Shown: piece after piece, positions 27,480 through 35,703 of the stretch
Numbering within the stretch: position 1 is the first letter of the stretch
Layout: each line of letters begins with the position of its first letter
Assembly: GCA_020634335.1 (NCBI GenBank)
Contig: JACKBY010000004.1
Span: 124,001 to 188,000, forward strand
Origin: Promineifilum sp.
GTDB taxonomy: Bacteria; Chloroflexota; Anaerolineae; Promineifilales; Promineifilaceae
Direction: 5' to 3'
DNA: 64,000 nt
Notes under the pieces: model-generated
What the model was told of the DNA's origin: nothing
Databases searched by the model: none
What the model saw: the letters and a program-made list of their open reading frames with translations, nothing else
Made by a program: the position numbers and the translations under genes

Positions 27480-27485
27480 TACAAT
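27480..27485 (+). promoter_or_regulatory. Extended -10 element upstream of YfhO-like gene
   Basis: TACAAT is preceded by TGC, giving an extended -10 (TGnTACAAT). It is 14 bases upstream of ATG 27500, so the 5' leader would be about seven bases. Confidence 0.45.
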
Positions 27486-27499
27486 CCGGCCTCATTCCT

Positions 27500-29863
27500 A
27501 TGGAGCAAACCGCCGATAGCGGCCCGTCATCCGACGCCCCCTCTCAGGCGCACGTCCCTCCTCCTTCCGCCCGCGTGAGCGGTTCCACGCCGCGGCGCGA
27601 AGCGGTGTGGAGAGAGGCGCTTCCCCTTTTGTTGCTGGCCCTGGCGGTCATGATCTTCTTTTGGCCGGTGCTCAGCGGGCGAGCCTGGCTGCCCAAAGGT
27701 GGGGGTGATTCGGTTTCTTTTGTTTTTCCCATGTATCGCTTCGCGGCCGACAGCCTGCGCGCCGGCGTCGTGCCGTTCTGGAATCCCCACCAGTATGCCG
27801 GCGCGCCCTTTCTGGCCGATAACCAGTCGGGTGTTTTCTATCCTTTCAACTTGTTACTGTTCTTCTTCTGGCCGAATTTTTCCTATCCGGCTATCCAACT
27901 GTTGGTCATCTGGCATTTCTTTTTTGCCGGGGCGGCAATGTACGTCTGCCTGAGACTGATGCGACCGGACGCGCCCACCGGCCGCCTTGCAGCCACGCTG
28001 GGGGCATTGGCCTTCATGTTCTCCGACGTGTTCATCACCCACATCGGCAATCTCAACCTGATCGCCGTCGCGGCCTGGCTGCCTCTGGCTTTTCTGGGGC
28101 TCCACCGCGCGGTGCGAGCCGGCGCACCGGGGAACCGTGTGGCCTGGGCGGTCGGCGGCGGCGCGGCCCTGGGCATCGGCGCGCTGGCCGGCCACGGGCA
28201 AATGACCTTTCTCACCGCTCTCTTTTTGGGCAGCTATGCGCTCTACGAGACGATCATCAATCGTCGCGGCTGGGCCTTGCCGCTGCTGGCGCTGTTGGCT
28301 ATCTTTGCCATCGCCCTGGCTGGAATCAGCCTCTTTCCCGCGGCCGGGACGCTGCAACACACCTTGCGCGCCGAATTTGATTATGAGCGCAGCACCAACT
28401 ACGCGCTGCCGATCCGGGCGTTGGTTGGGCTGGCGGCCCCCGATTTTTATGGCCGCAACGCCTCTTTTTGGGGGGACTGGCTGCGCGTGGAAGCAGGCTA
28501 TGCGGGCATCCTCACCCTCATCCTGGCCGCCGCAGCGCTCGTCCGGCAGCCAAATCGGCAAACGCTTTTCTTCGTCGCCGCCGGCCTGGTGTTCCTGCTG
28601 CTGGCCCTTGGCCCAGCCACGCCGGTCTATCCGTTTCTGGCCCGGCTATCGCCCGTCATCCCTTTCCAGGTTCCGGCGCGGTATATACTGTTGTTCAATT
28701 TTTGCCTGGCCGTGCTGGCAGCCGTTGGTCTGGATGCCTTGACGGCCGCCGAGACGCCCCCCACCCGGCGCATGCGTCTGTTCCTCGTGGCCGTGGCGCT
28801 CGTTGCGGCGGGCATTGCCGCCATCCTCTATTTCCGTCGCGCGGAGCTTATCCTCGCCGAACCGGACCGAGCCGGGCAGATGTTGCGCGCCATCCTCGTA
28901 TTTATCGTTTTGGCCGCCGCCGGCTGGCTATGGCTGGCGGCCGCAATCCGGCGCGCAGCCCCCCCGTTCGTCCTCGCCTCCCTGGCTCTGTTACTGCTCT
29001 TCGTCGATCTCTACTCGCTGGGTCGCTACGTCGAAATCGACTGGAACGACCCCATGCCCGGTTTTGCTGCGGGGTCGCCGGCGCTGGCGTTTCTGCACGA
29101 CGACCCCGGCATCCACCGGCTCGACATCGTTGCCGGGGCCTGGCAGCCCAATCTGCCCATGATCGAGCGGCTCTACGCGGCGCGAGGCGTCTACAACCCG
29201 CTGGAACTGGCGAATTATAACGTTTACATGGGAGCAGTCGGCTATCGAGGATCGCCTCTGTATAATGTGCTGGGCATCAAATACGTCATCGGCGGCAAGA
29301 AAGAGCCGCCGGGTGACACCGGCTTTATCGTGCCCGTGCTGGATGCGGACCCGGCCGTGACGGTCTATCTAAACACCCTATCGTTGCCGCGGGCGATGGT
29401 ACTATTTAGCGCCACCGTCCTGGAAGATCACAATGCCGTGTTTGAAGCGATCCATAGCGATGGATTCGATCCCGCCCAAAGTGTTATCCTGGAAGGCGGA
29501 CGGGAACTATCCCAACCGCCGGGACAGGCGTCAATCGAGATTGTACGCTACGACGCGAACGAAGTTGCCTTTGACGTGACGATTGATCGACCGGGGTACT
29601 TTTTTTTGAGCGACGTGTTTCATCCCGATTGGCGGGCAGAGGTTGATGGAAACCCGGCCGTCATCGAGGTGGCAGATTACACGTTTCGGGCTGTCTATCT
29701 GGATGCCGGCAGTCATCAGGTAATGATGCGCTTCGTGCCTTCCGGGTGGTATGCAGGAGTGGCGACCACAAGCCTGGCGCTCCTGGCACTGATAGGCCTG
29801 ATCGTACATAGAGCGTGGTTATCCGGCACATTCAGTCGCCGCCCATCTTCAAGGCGGCCGTAA
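27500..29863 (+). CDS. YfhO-family polytopic membrane protein
   Basis: The 787-residue product has a short Pro/Ser-rich cytoplasmic tail, about 12 membrane helices (roughly 30-480) and a C-terminal outside-facing region ending in one more helix. GDSVSFVFPMYRFAADSLRAGVVPFWNPHQYAGAPFLADNQ is a recognisable YfhO/glycosyltransferase-C feature, read in pieces. YfhO proteins add sugars to cell-wall polymers in Firmicutes; function in Chloroflexota is unknown. I chose ATG 27500 because the extended -10 at 27480 precedes it; ATG 27458 is an alternative. Confidence 0.82.
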   Translation: MEQTADSGPSSDAPSQAHVPPPSARVSGSTPRREAVWREALPLLLLALAVMIFFWPVLSGRAWLPKGGGDSVSFVFPMYRFAADSLRAGVVPFWNPHQYAGAPFLADNQSGVFYPFNLLLFFFWPNFSYPAIQLLVIWHFFFAGAAMYVCLRLMRPDAPTGRLAATLGALAFMFSDVFITHIGNLNLIAVAAWLPLAFLGLHRAVRAGAPGNRVAWAVGGGAALGIGALAGHGQMTFLTALFLGSYALYETIINRRGWALPLLALLAIFAIALAGISLFPAAGTLQHTLRAEFDYERSTNYALPIRALVGLAAPDFYGRNASFWGDWLRVEAGYAGILTLILAAAALVRQPNRQTLFFVAAGLVFLLLALGPATPVYPFLARLSPVIPFQVPARYILLFNFCLAVLAAVGLDALTAAETPPTRRMRLFLVAVALVAAGIAAILYFRRAELILAEPDRAGQMLRAILVFIVLAAAGWLWLAAAIRRAAPPFVLASLALLLLFVDLYSLGRYVEIDWNDPMPGFAAGSPALAFLHDDPGIHRLDIVAGAWQPNLPMIERLYAARGVYNPLELANYNVYMGAVGYRGSPLYNVLGIKYVIGGKKEPPGDTGFIVPVLDADPAVTVYLNTLSLPRAMVLFSATVLEDHNAVFEAIHSDGFDPAQSVILEGGRELSQPPGQASIEIVRYDANEVAFDVTIDRPGYFFLSDVFHPDWRAEVDGNPAVIEVADYTFRAVYLDAGSHQVMMRFVPSGWYAGVATTSLALLALIGLIVHRAWLSGTFSRRPSSRRP

Positions 29864-29894
29864 GGATGTGCCCGAAATTTGGAGGAGAAACAGC

Positions 29895-31709
29895 ATGAAG
29901 CAACTATCCCACTTAAGGCCGGAAAAGTTTCGGCAGTTGGGCCAATTGGCCCTTTTGACCTGCGGTCTACTATTCATCGTAGCCGCCTGTAGCGCCAACG
30001 GCGGGGAAGCGGTCGCCACGCCGACGACCGGCCCCACCGTCGCGCCGACGTTAAGTTCAACCGAACCTACTCGCGGCCAGGCTGTTGTCGACAGCATCGA
30101 TGTGTTGATCCTGGAATCTTTCCCGGTACAGGTCAACGTGGTGGCTCGCGGCAATCTGCCGGATTCGTGCACGCAAGTTGACGAGATCATCACCCAGCAG
30201 GCAAACGATACATTCCGCGTGGCCATCACCACCTTGCGCCAACCGGCCTTGGCCTGTACACAAGCGCTGGTGCCGTTTGAGCAAACCCTTTCCCTCGACG
30301 TTGTCGGGCTGCCGGCCGGAACGTATACGGTCAACGTTAATGGCGTGCAAGACACCTTTACCCTGGCGGTCGATAACGTGGCCGTCGACGACACGACCAC
30401 CGGCGCGGGGGCCGCAGTCACCGAAACGCCGGGCATCCGGGGATTTGTCTGGCATGACGTGTGCAGCCAAACAGGCGCGGCCGTCGGCGAGGTCGAGGCG
30501 GAGGATGGCTGCATTCCTTCGTCCACCGGCGATACATTACAAGCCAACGGCGTCATGGACGCAGGCGAACCGGGCATCCCCGGGATCAACGTGCGTTTGC
30601 TGGCCGGCGATTGCACCACAGCCACCGAAGGCGATGAAGTCGTGGCGACGACGGATGAGTCGGGCGCCTACCGCTTCGAGGACATCACCCCGGATACCTA
30701 TTGCGTCTTTCTGGACACGGCCGACGAGGAAAACCTGGCTATCCTCGAGGAAGGCATCCTCACTGCCCCTGTCAGCAACGGCGTGGGCACGAACAGCGTC
30801 ACCGTGGAGATGGCAGAAAGCGCGGCCCTGGACGATATCAACTTCGGCTTCGACTTTCTGTTCCTACCCGTCCCCGAAGTGGCCGAAGATTGCACCAACA
30901 GCTTTGAATTCGTCCAGGACCTGACGGTCCCGGACAATACCGTGTTTCCGCCGGGAGCGGAATTCGAAGCGGCGTGGCGCTTGCGCAATAATGGAACCTG
31001 TCCTTGGACCGAGGAGTATGCCGTTGCCTTCGTGGGAGGCGACCCCATGGGCATCACCTCCACAGTCACACTGGACACCACCGTGGCCCCCGGCCAGACT
31101 GAGGACGTCTCGATCACCCTGACCGCTCCGGAAGAGCCGGGCACCTACCGGAGCAATTGGCAGCTCAGCGACGCCGCGGGCACAGTCTTCGGCATCAATG
31201 GCGCCATCGAAGATGCATTCTGGGTACAGATCGTCGTCGAGGAAGGCGCCGAATTCACCGGGCCACCGGCCACCGGCTCTTCGGTCATCGGTGGCGTGGT
31301 CTGGGAAGACGTGTGCTTCCTGACCAACGGAAATCCCTCGCGGGGCTGCGTCGAGACCGAGGAAGGCAGTGGGTTCTATCGCGGCAATGGCTCTTTCGAT
31401 GCGGGCGAAGCGCCACTGCCGGGCATCACCCTCAAACTGGGGCGCGGGGCGTGCCCGGACGGGGGCGTGCTCAGCCCGGCCAATCAGTTGGCGACGACGA
31501 TTAGCGATGAGGAGGGGCTTTATCGGTTCGAGGGCCTGGATGCCGACATTTATTGCGTGGTCATCGATGCCCTGAGTCCGGAGAACGTCGATCTGCTCAT
31601 CCCCGGCAACTGGACGTGGCCCGCGCCCGGCACCGGCCGGCTGGGAATTCGCTTGGCCGCCGGAGAAGAGCGCTTGACCGTTGACTTTGGGTGGGATTTC
31701 GCGGAATAA
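29895..31709 (+). CDS. Lipoprotein with SdrD_B-like repeats and NBR1-like Ig domain
   Basis: The protein is 604 residues from ATG 29895, preceded by GGAGGAG. A lipoprotein signal ends in IVAACS. After a Thr-rich spacer and a beta-rich domain (about 60-180) come two SdrD_B/Cna-B-like domains: IRGFVWHDVC...GEPGIPGINVRL...YRFEDITPDTYCVFLD and VIGGVVWEDVC...APLPGITLKL...YRFEGLDADIYCVVID. Between them, about 335-455, is a domain with FPPGAEFEAAWRLRNNGTCPW, VAPGQTEDVSITLTAPEEPG and YRSNWQL, the four-tryptophan Ig pattern of NBR1. It is a probable outer-surface structural or ligand-binding protein. Confidence 0.85.
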   Translation: MKQLSHLRPEKFRQLGQLALLTCGLLFIVAACSANGGEAVATPTTGPTVAPTLSSTEPTRGQAVVDSIDVLILESFPVQVNVVARGNLPDSCTQVDEIITQQANDTFRVAITTLRQPALACTQALVPFEQTLSLDVVGLPAGTYTVNVNGVQDTFTLAVDNVAVDDTTTGAGAAVTETPGIRGFVWHDVCSQTGAAVGEVEAEDGCIPSSTGDTLQANGVMDAGEPGIPGINVRLLAGDCTTATEGDEVVATTDESGAYRFEDITPDTYCVFLDTADEENLAILEEGILTAPVSNGVGTNSVTVEMAESAALDDINFGFDFLFLPVPEVAEDCTNSFEFVQDLTVPDNTVFPPGAEFEAAWRLRNNGTCPWTEEYAVAFVGGDPMGITSTVTLDTTVAPGQTEDVSITLTAPEEPGTYRSNWQLSDAAGTVFGINGAIEDAFWVQIVVEEGAEFTGPPATGSSVIGGVVWEDVCFLTNGNPSRGCVETEEGSGFYRGNGSFDAGEAPLPGITLKLGRGACPDGGVLSPANQLATTISDEEGLYRFEGLDADIYCVVIDALSPENVDLLIPGNWTWPAPGTGRLGIRLAAGEERLTVDFGWDFAE

Positions 31710-31723
31710 TAACGATGGATACG

Positions 31724-31765
31724 ATGGGCCCGATGCATGAAAACCATGCATCGGCCCCCATTTTT
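31724..31765 (+). terminator. Intrinsic terminator after the SdrD/NBR1 lipoprotein gene
   Basis: Left arm 31724-31739 (ATGGGCCCGATGCATG) pairs with right arm 31745-31761 across a short A-rich loop with one mismatch or bulge, giving a stem of about 15 bp. TTTTT follows immediately. Confidence 0.85.
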
Positions 31766-31847
31766 GGTTCGACCGGCAGAAAGCCTTCTCGTAAGCCAGA
31801 GACGCTACGATTCAAGGTGATGGTCATACCCATCGGAGTAAGGGGTT

Positions 31848-32579
31848 GTGAAAAAAATCGAACCGATGCCCTGGCGCGGGGTGCGAGCGGGGGAAATAAT
31901 CATTCTGATCCTGTTGCCCATGGCGGCCGCGGCCGTTTTGGCGCTGCCGTTCCTCGATCAGGTCATCATTCGCCGACTAGCGCGTTTGCCCGCTTTGCGG
32001 CCGGTAGTCATCTGGCTCGCCAATGGCTACGGAGCCTGGATCGCCGGGGCAATCTTGGTGCTCCTGTTCTTTTTATTTCTGTTATACATACGTCGCCGCC
32101 TGCTCCGTAACAAGCAACTCTGGTTTGGAACAGGCTGCCCGCAGTGCATGGAGCGAGAGTTGGTTCGCGTCTCGCGAACGGCTGCCGACCGGGGCTACGG
32201 CCTCATCCGCGTTCCGGCCTACCGGTACGCGTGCCGCAACTGCACGTGGCGCGGGCTGCGGATTGCCCGGCGCGAGTACTCGCCCGAGCGCGAGGCCGAA
32301 TTGGAAGCTTCGTTAATGCGCTTTGACCCTGACTCTTCGCCCGAGCCCTTGCCGGATGCGGCCGCTGCTGCCACGCTCGCCGCAGAGACGCCGGCCGCGA
32401 CCAATCGTTCTTTCTACCCCGATGCAGGCGATGTTGGCCCCTTTGACCGATCCCCTGGCCCAACGCCCGGAGAGGAAGAGGAACCCATCCCCTCCCCCGC
32501 GGGGCCCGACAATCACCATGCCCAAGCCGAACCGGCTGACGACGTGGAGTTGCTCTGGCAGCGCTCTTCGGATCCATAG
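31848..32579 (+). CDS. Membrane protein with cytoplasmic zinc ribbon
   Basis: This 243-residue protein starts at GTG 31848 after AAGGGG. Two membrane segments (about 17-35 and 60-82) are followed by a zinc ribbon: GCPQC (about 99-103) and CRNC (about 130-133), with ISRR-like VSRTAADRGYGLIRVPAYRYACRN between. The rest is an acidic, Pro-rich, disordered tail with TPGEEEEP. The ribbon is closely similar to that at the C-terminus of the protein at 61393, in the same place after a membrane helix. Function unknown. Confidence 0.8.
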   Translation: MKKIEPMPWRGVRAGEIIILILLPMAAAAVLALPFLDQVIIRRLARLPALRPVVIWLANGYGAWIAGAILVLLFFLFLLYIRRRLLRNKQLWFGTGCPQCMERELVRVSRTAADRGYGLIRVPAYRYACRNCTWRGLRIARREYSPEREAELEASLMRFDPDSSPEPLPDAAAAATLAAETPAATNRSFYPDAGDVGPFDRSPGPTPGEEEEPIPSPAGPDNHHAQAEPADDVELLWQRSSDP

Positions 32580-32598
32580 CATCTCCCCACCCAGTTCT

Positions 32599-32627
32599 TT
32601 GAAGGTTCAGCCTCCTGCCGCTATAAT
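32599..32627 (+). promoter_or_regulatory. Sigma70-like promoter of the 32.6-36.4 kb gene unit
   Basis: TTGAAG (32599-32604) and TATAAT (32622-32627) are 17 bases apart. Transcription would start near 32634, and AGGAGG (32649-32654) lies just before ATG 32660. Confidence 0.75.
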
Positions 32628-32659
32628 GGATCACCTTGATGTCAGGTTAGGAGGTTAGG

Positions 32660-33241
32660 ATGGCCAAGCAGACTGGAAATAATTCGGATGTCGGCGCGCT
32701 CTCTCAGGGACTGGGAAAAAGTGCGGGGGATTTGGAAGTTCTGCGAGACCTGATCTTCGGCAACCAGGCGCGAGAATTTGCGCAGCGAATAACCGACCTG
32801 GATAGTCGGCTGGAATCAGTCCGTCGCGAGTTGAAAAGCGAACAGGATTCTCGTGCTCAAGCCGTTGCCAAGACGGCCTCCGACCAGAACAACGCCCTCC
32901 GTAAAGAATCGGCCAGTCGCCTGGATAAAGAGGTCCAGATTATCGGCGAGCGAATCGAGCAGCTTACGGCCGACATGCACGAGCTGGTAGACAGCACTCG
33001 CCGAACCCTGGAAGCACGCCTCGACCGGTTGCAAGAGGATCACAACGAACGGGTTCGCCTGCTGGAAGAAGAGGCGCGCCGCCGCGACGGCGATTTACGG
33101 TCGGAGTTGTTGACCATCAGCGCCTGGCTGGAAGACAAGAAGACCTCGCGCCACGACTTGGGCCAAATGCTGGAAGAAATCGGCCAACGACTCAGGGCCG
33201 ACTCGCCGGAAGGCATGATCGAGCCGTCTGATGAATCATAG
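32660..33241 (+). CDS. Coiled-coil protein of unknown function
   Basis: This 193-residue hydrophilic protein has no membrane segment. Residues about 45-165 are charged heptad-like sequence (ITDLDSRLESVRRELKSEQ; LDRLQEDHNERVRLLEEEARR). The N-terminus LEVLRDLIFGNQAREFAQRI looks like a short conserved helix found in a family of bacterial coiled-coil proteins. It is first in a unit with the membrane protein at 33256 (14-bp gap). The good promoter and AGGAGG support expression. It may be a scaffold for its neighbours. Confidence 0.8.
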   Translation: MAKQTGNNSDVGALSQGLGKSAGDLEVLRDLIFGNQAREFAQRITDLDSRLESVRRELKSEQDSRAQAVAKTASDQNNALRKESASRLDKEVQIIGERIEQLTADMHELVDSTRRTLEARLDRLQEDHNERVRLLEEEARRRDGDLRSELLTISAWLEDKKTSRHDLGQMLEEIGQRLRADSPEGMIEPSDES

Positions 33242-33255
33242 CCGCCGTCACGATC

Positions 33256-34860
33256 ATGGACGACGCTGCCGGTTCCAGCCATCCCCTTGACCTGTCGGAA
33301 CAGCATCAGGACGACGAACAACCGATCGCCACGATTCGGCGGCTCCTGTTTGCCGCCGAAACAGATCGCATCGATCAACTGGAAAGTGAAAAATCTCGCC
33401 TCGAAGATGATATTGCCGTTCTTCAGGCCCGCCTGAATGTGTTGCAAGCGGAAATGGCTGCGGCCGAGGCCCGCCTGCGCCAGCAAACCGACGCCTTGGC
33501 TAGCGGTATTGATGGCGTCATCGCCCACAAAGCCGCCGCCGCTCCGGAAGAGATGGCCGAGGCGTTGGGGCCGGTGATGGCGGGGGCTATTCGGGTACAG
33601 GAACGTCGCTCGCGTGACGATCTGGTCGATGCCGTTAGCCCCGTATTGAGCGAAGCCATCCAGGTGCAGATTCGCGACTCGCGACAGAGCCTGGTCGAAG
33701 CCCTTTTCCCCATCATCGGCGAGATGGCCCAACGCTACATCGGCGAATTCTTTCGCGAATTGCAGCGCAACATTGACGCCCGGCTCAAGACGGGGATTGG
33801 CCCGCAGCGTATGGCCCGGCAAGCACAAGCTCGCCTGCGCGGCGTGGCGGTTTCCGAGCTGGAGATACGCGATGCCCTCCCCTTTCACGTACGCGAGATT
33901 TTCGTGATCCAGAGCGGCTCCGGTTTACTGTTGGCAAGAAACGGCAGCGACGATGTTGATGCCGACGAGGGTGTTGACTCCGATCTCATTAGCGGCATGT
34001 TGACCGCCGTCCGCGAATTCATGCACGATTCCTTCGGCCATCAGGGTGAGACCGACCCAATGGACGAGATTCAGTATGGGGAACAGCGCATCATCATCCA
34101 GGATGGTCGCTTGTGCTATTTGGCGGTTGTCCTCAGCGGTATCGAGCCGCCCGGATTTCGCGCCGAGCTACGACGCTATCTCAACAGGTTACAGGCGGAA
34201 CAGCGCGAGTTGTTGGAGAACTTCAGCGGCGATATGTCCGAGCTAGGCGAGCTTCCCCAATCCGTCGGCCGCCTGGCTATTGAGCTGGAAAGCATGAGTC
34301 CGCCCGATGAAGAGCCGAAACCGCTGACAAAGGGCCAAAAGAGACTCTTAGCCCTGGGCGGGTTGGGTGGCCTGGTACTCCTGGCACTGGCCTGCTTCTA
34401 CCTTCAGTTCACCCTGGCCCTGCTGCCGCTGGCCTTTGGGAATCCCTCCTCGACCCCAACGGCGACGGCGTCGCCCACGGCAACCGCCACATTCACGCCG
34501 ACCATCACGCCCAGCTCGACGGCCACAGCCACAGCCACACCCACTTTGACGCCCACCGCCACCGCCTCCCCCTCCTCGACCCCAACGGCAACCGCCACCG
34601 CGCTGCCGACGGCGACCATCGAGCCGTTCGCAGTCCGGGTCAACCGCCCCGTCTGGGCCTTCGCGGAACCCGATCTGGCTTCGACACAAACAACCGTTCT
34701 GGAGGCTGGCTTGCCGGTTACCATCATAACCTATGCCGATCCGTGGCTTTTGGTAGAATGGCAAACTGACCTCGGCCCGCAGCGCGGCTGGCTCTCCATT
34801 CGCTGGGTGGACTTTTCGGGCACGCCGCCGGCCGAACTGCAATTGACGCCCCAACCGTAG
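33256..34860 (+). CDS. Membrane protein: coiled coil, roadblock-like region, TM helix, Thr-rich stalk, SH3-like end
   Basis: In this 534-residue protein residues 25-85 form a coiled coil. Residues about 100-345 resemble, from memory, the N-terminal half of a family of large OmpA-domain proteins: EALGPVMAGAIRVQ, VEALFPIIGEMAQRYIGEFF, FVIQSGSGLLLARNG and ISGMLTAVREFMHDSF. The FVIQSGSG/IIIQDGRLCY pattern suggests a roadblock/LC7-like fold. A membrane helix (about 372-394) is followed by a Thr/Ala/Ser/Pro stalk (about 396-455) and a C-terminal SH3b-like domain (VWAFAEPD, WLLVEWQTDLGPQRGWLS). Here the OmpA domain is replaced by this stalk and SH3 end. Probably cytoplasmic N-terminus, external C-terminus. 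Confidence 0.78.
   Translation: MDDAAGSSHPLDLSEQHQDDEQPIATIRRLLFAAETDRIDQLESEKSRLEDDIAVLQARLNVLQAEMAAAEARLRQQTDALASGIDGVIAHKAAAAPEEMAEALGPVMAGAIRVQERRSRDDLVDAVSPVLSEAIQVQIRDSRQSLVEALFPIIGEMAQRYIGEFFRELQRNIDARLKTGIGPQRMARQAQARLRGVAVSELEIRDALPFHVREIFVIQSGSGLLLARNGSDDVDADEGVDSDLISGMLTAVREFMHDSFGHQGETDPMDEIQYGEQRIIIQDGRLCYLAVVLSGIEPPGFRAELRRYLNRLQAEQRELLENFSGDMSELGELPQSVGRLAIELESMSPPDEEPKPLTKGQKRLLALGGLGGLVLLALACFYLQFTLALLPLAFGNPSSTPTATASPTATATFTPTITPSSTATATATPTLTPTATASPSSTPTATATALPTATIEPFAVRVNRPVWAFAEPDLASTQTTVLEAGLPVTIITYADPWLLVEWQTDLGPQRGWLSIRWVDFSGTPPAELQLTPQP
34444..34620 (+). repeat. Low-complexity Thr/Ala/Pro coding repeat
   Basis: A 20-bp unit, CCCTCCTCGACCCCAACGGC, occurs at 34444-34463 and again at 34570-34589 inside the stalk of the 33256 gene, with ACGGC/ACCGC-rich sequence between. 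It stays in frame and encodes an extended extracellular linker. Confidence 0.7.
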
Positions 34861-34895
34861 CCGAAACGGGGCAGGCGAATAGCGGCCGTAAAAGC

Positions 34896-35693
34896 ATGAA
34901 CGATGGAGCAGGGTCGTCCGGTGATGATATGGAAGTGAACGGCGAGATTCGCCGCCTCCGCCACAAGGTAGTCAAACTGGAAGCACTGCTGGAGCAATTA
35001 CAGCGTCAACAATCGAGCCTCCTGGCGATGGCTGTCCACGATCTGCGCACGCCGCTGACGATCATACAGGGCTATGCGCAGTTACTGTCGATTGAATTGA
35101 TGTCCACCCGCGATCCGACCATTGATGAATATACGACCAACATCCTGGCCCACGCCGAAGTGCTGGGTAACATGATCGAAAATCTGGTCGCCCTCGACCA
35201 GATAGAGCGTGGACAACTGCGGCTGACGCCGGAGCCATGCGACCTGAATGTGCTGGTCGATAACGTGCTGGCTCAAGTCGAGGGATTGCTAAAGGTGAAA
35301 AGCCTCCAAATCAGCTTTGATCCCGCGCCGGGGGCGGCCTGGATCAACGGCGACGAACATCAAATTCGGCGCGGTCTGTATAACCTGCTAAGTCACACCG
35401 CCAAGTATGCCCGCCCCGATTCGCAGCTGCGGGTTGACGTCGTTGATGACGGTTCGTTCTGCTACGTCAGATTTCGTGATCCTCATCGCATTTTACCCGC
35501 CGATGTGCTGCTCCAGCTCTTCACCGTAGCCGATTTCCAACAAGGTGGGAGGGCTTCTTCGCTCCACGGCATGGACCTGGGGCTCATTTTAGTCCGTCAC
35601 ATTGCCGAGCAACATGGCGGCCGCGTTTCGGCATCCTGCTCTCCGGGCCAGGGCATGACCCTGGCGCTCTACCTGCCGGCCAGCGAACCCTGA
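34896..35693 (+). CDS. Degenerate histidine kinase (HisKA plus HATPase-like)
   Basis: The 265-residue protein has a coiled coil (15-45), a good H box with His48 in AVHDLRTPLT, and an ATPase-like domain (about 110-262). Key ATP-site residues are missing. The N-box Asn is His167 (NLLSHTAKY). The G1 box DxGxG reads D195-P-H-R-I, losing both Gly. The G2 box is GMDLGL, only partly kept. There is no membrane segment or input domain. It is probably a poor or inactive kinase acting as a scaffold or phosphotransfer partner. It lies 35 bp after the SH3-type membrane protein and 10 bp before the thioredoxin-fold gene. Confidence 0.83.
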   Translation: MNDGAGSSGDDMEVNGEIRRLRHKVVKLEALLEQLQRQQSSLLAMAVHDLRTPLTIIQGYAQLLSIELMSTRDPTIDEYTTNILAHAEVLGNMIENLVALDQIERGQLRLTPEPCDLNVLVDNVLAQVEGLLKVKSLQISFDPAPGAAWINGDEHQIRRGLYNLLSHTAKYARPDSQLRVDVVDDGSFCYVRFRDPHRILPADVLLQLFTVADFQQGGRASSLHGMDLGLILVRHIAEQHGGRVSASCSPGQGMTLALYLPASEP

Positions 35694-35703
35694 GCGTATA
35701 TCC

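Noticed and set aside
27854..28561. 235-codon open frame antisense to the YfhO-like gene
   Set aside because: No recognisable motifs; the plus strand has clear membrane helices and family features.
34444..34620. Repeat array that could be mistaken for CRISPR or a tandem repeat element
   Set aside because: It is an in-frame Thr/Ala/Ser/Pro coding stalk with only one 20-bp unit repeated once and no regular spacers.
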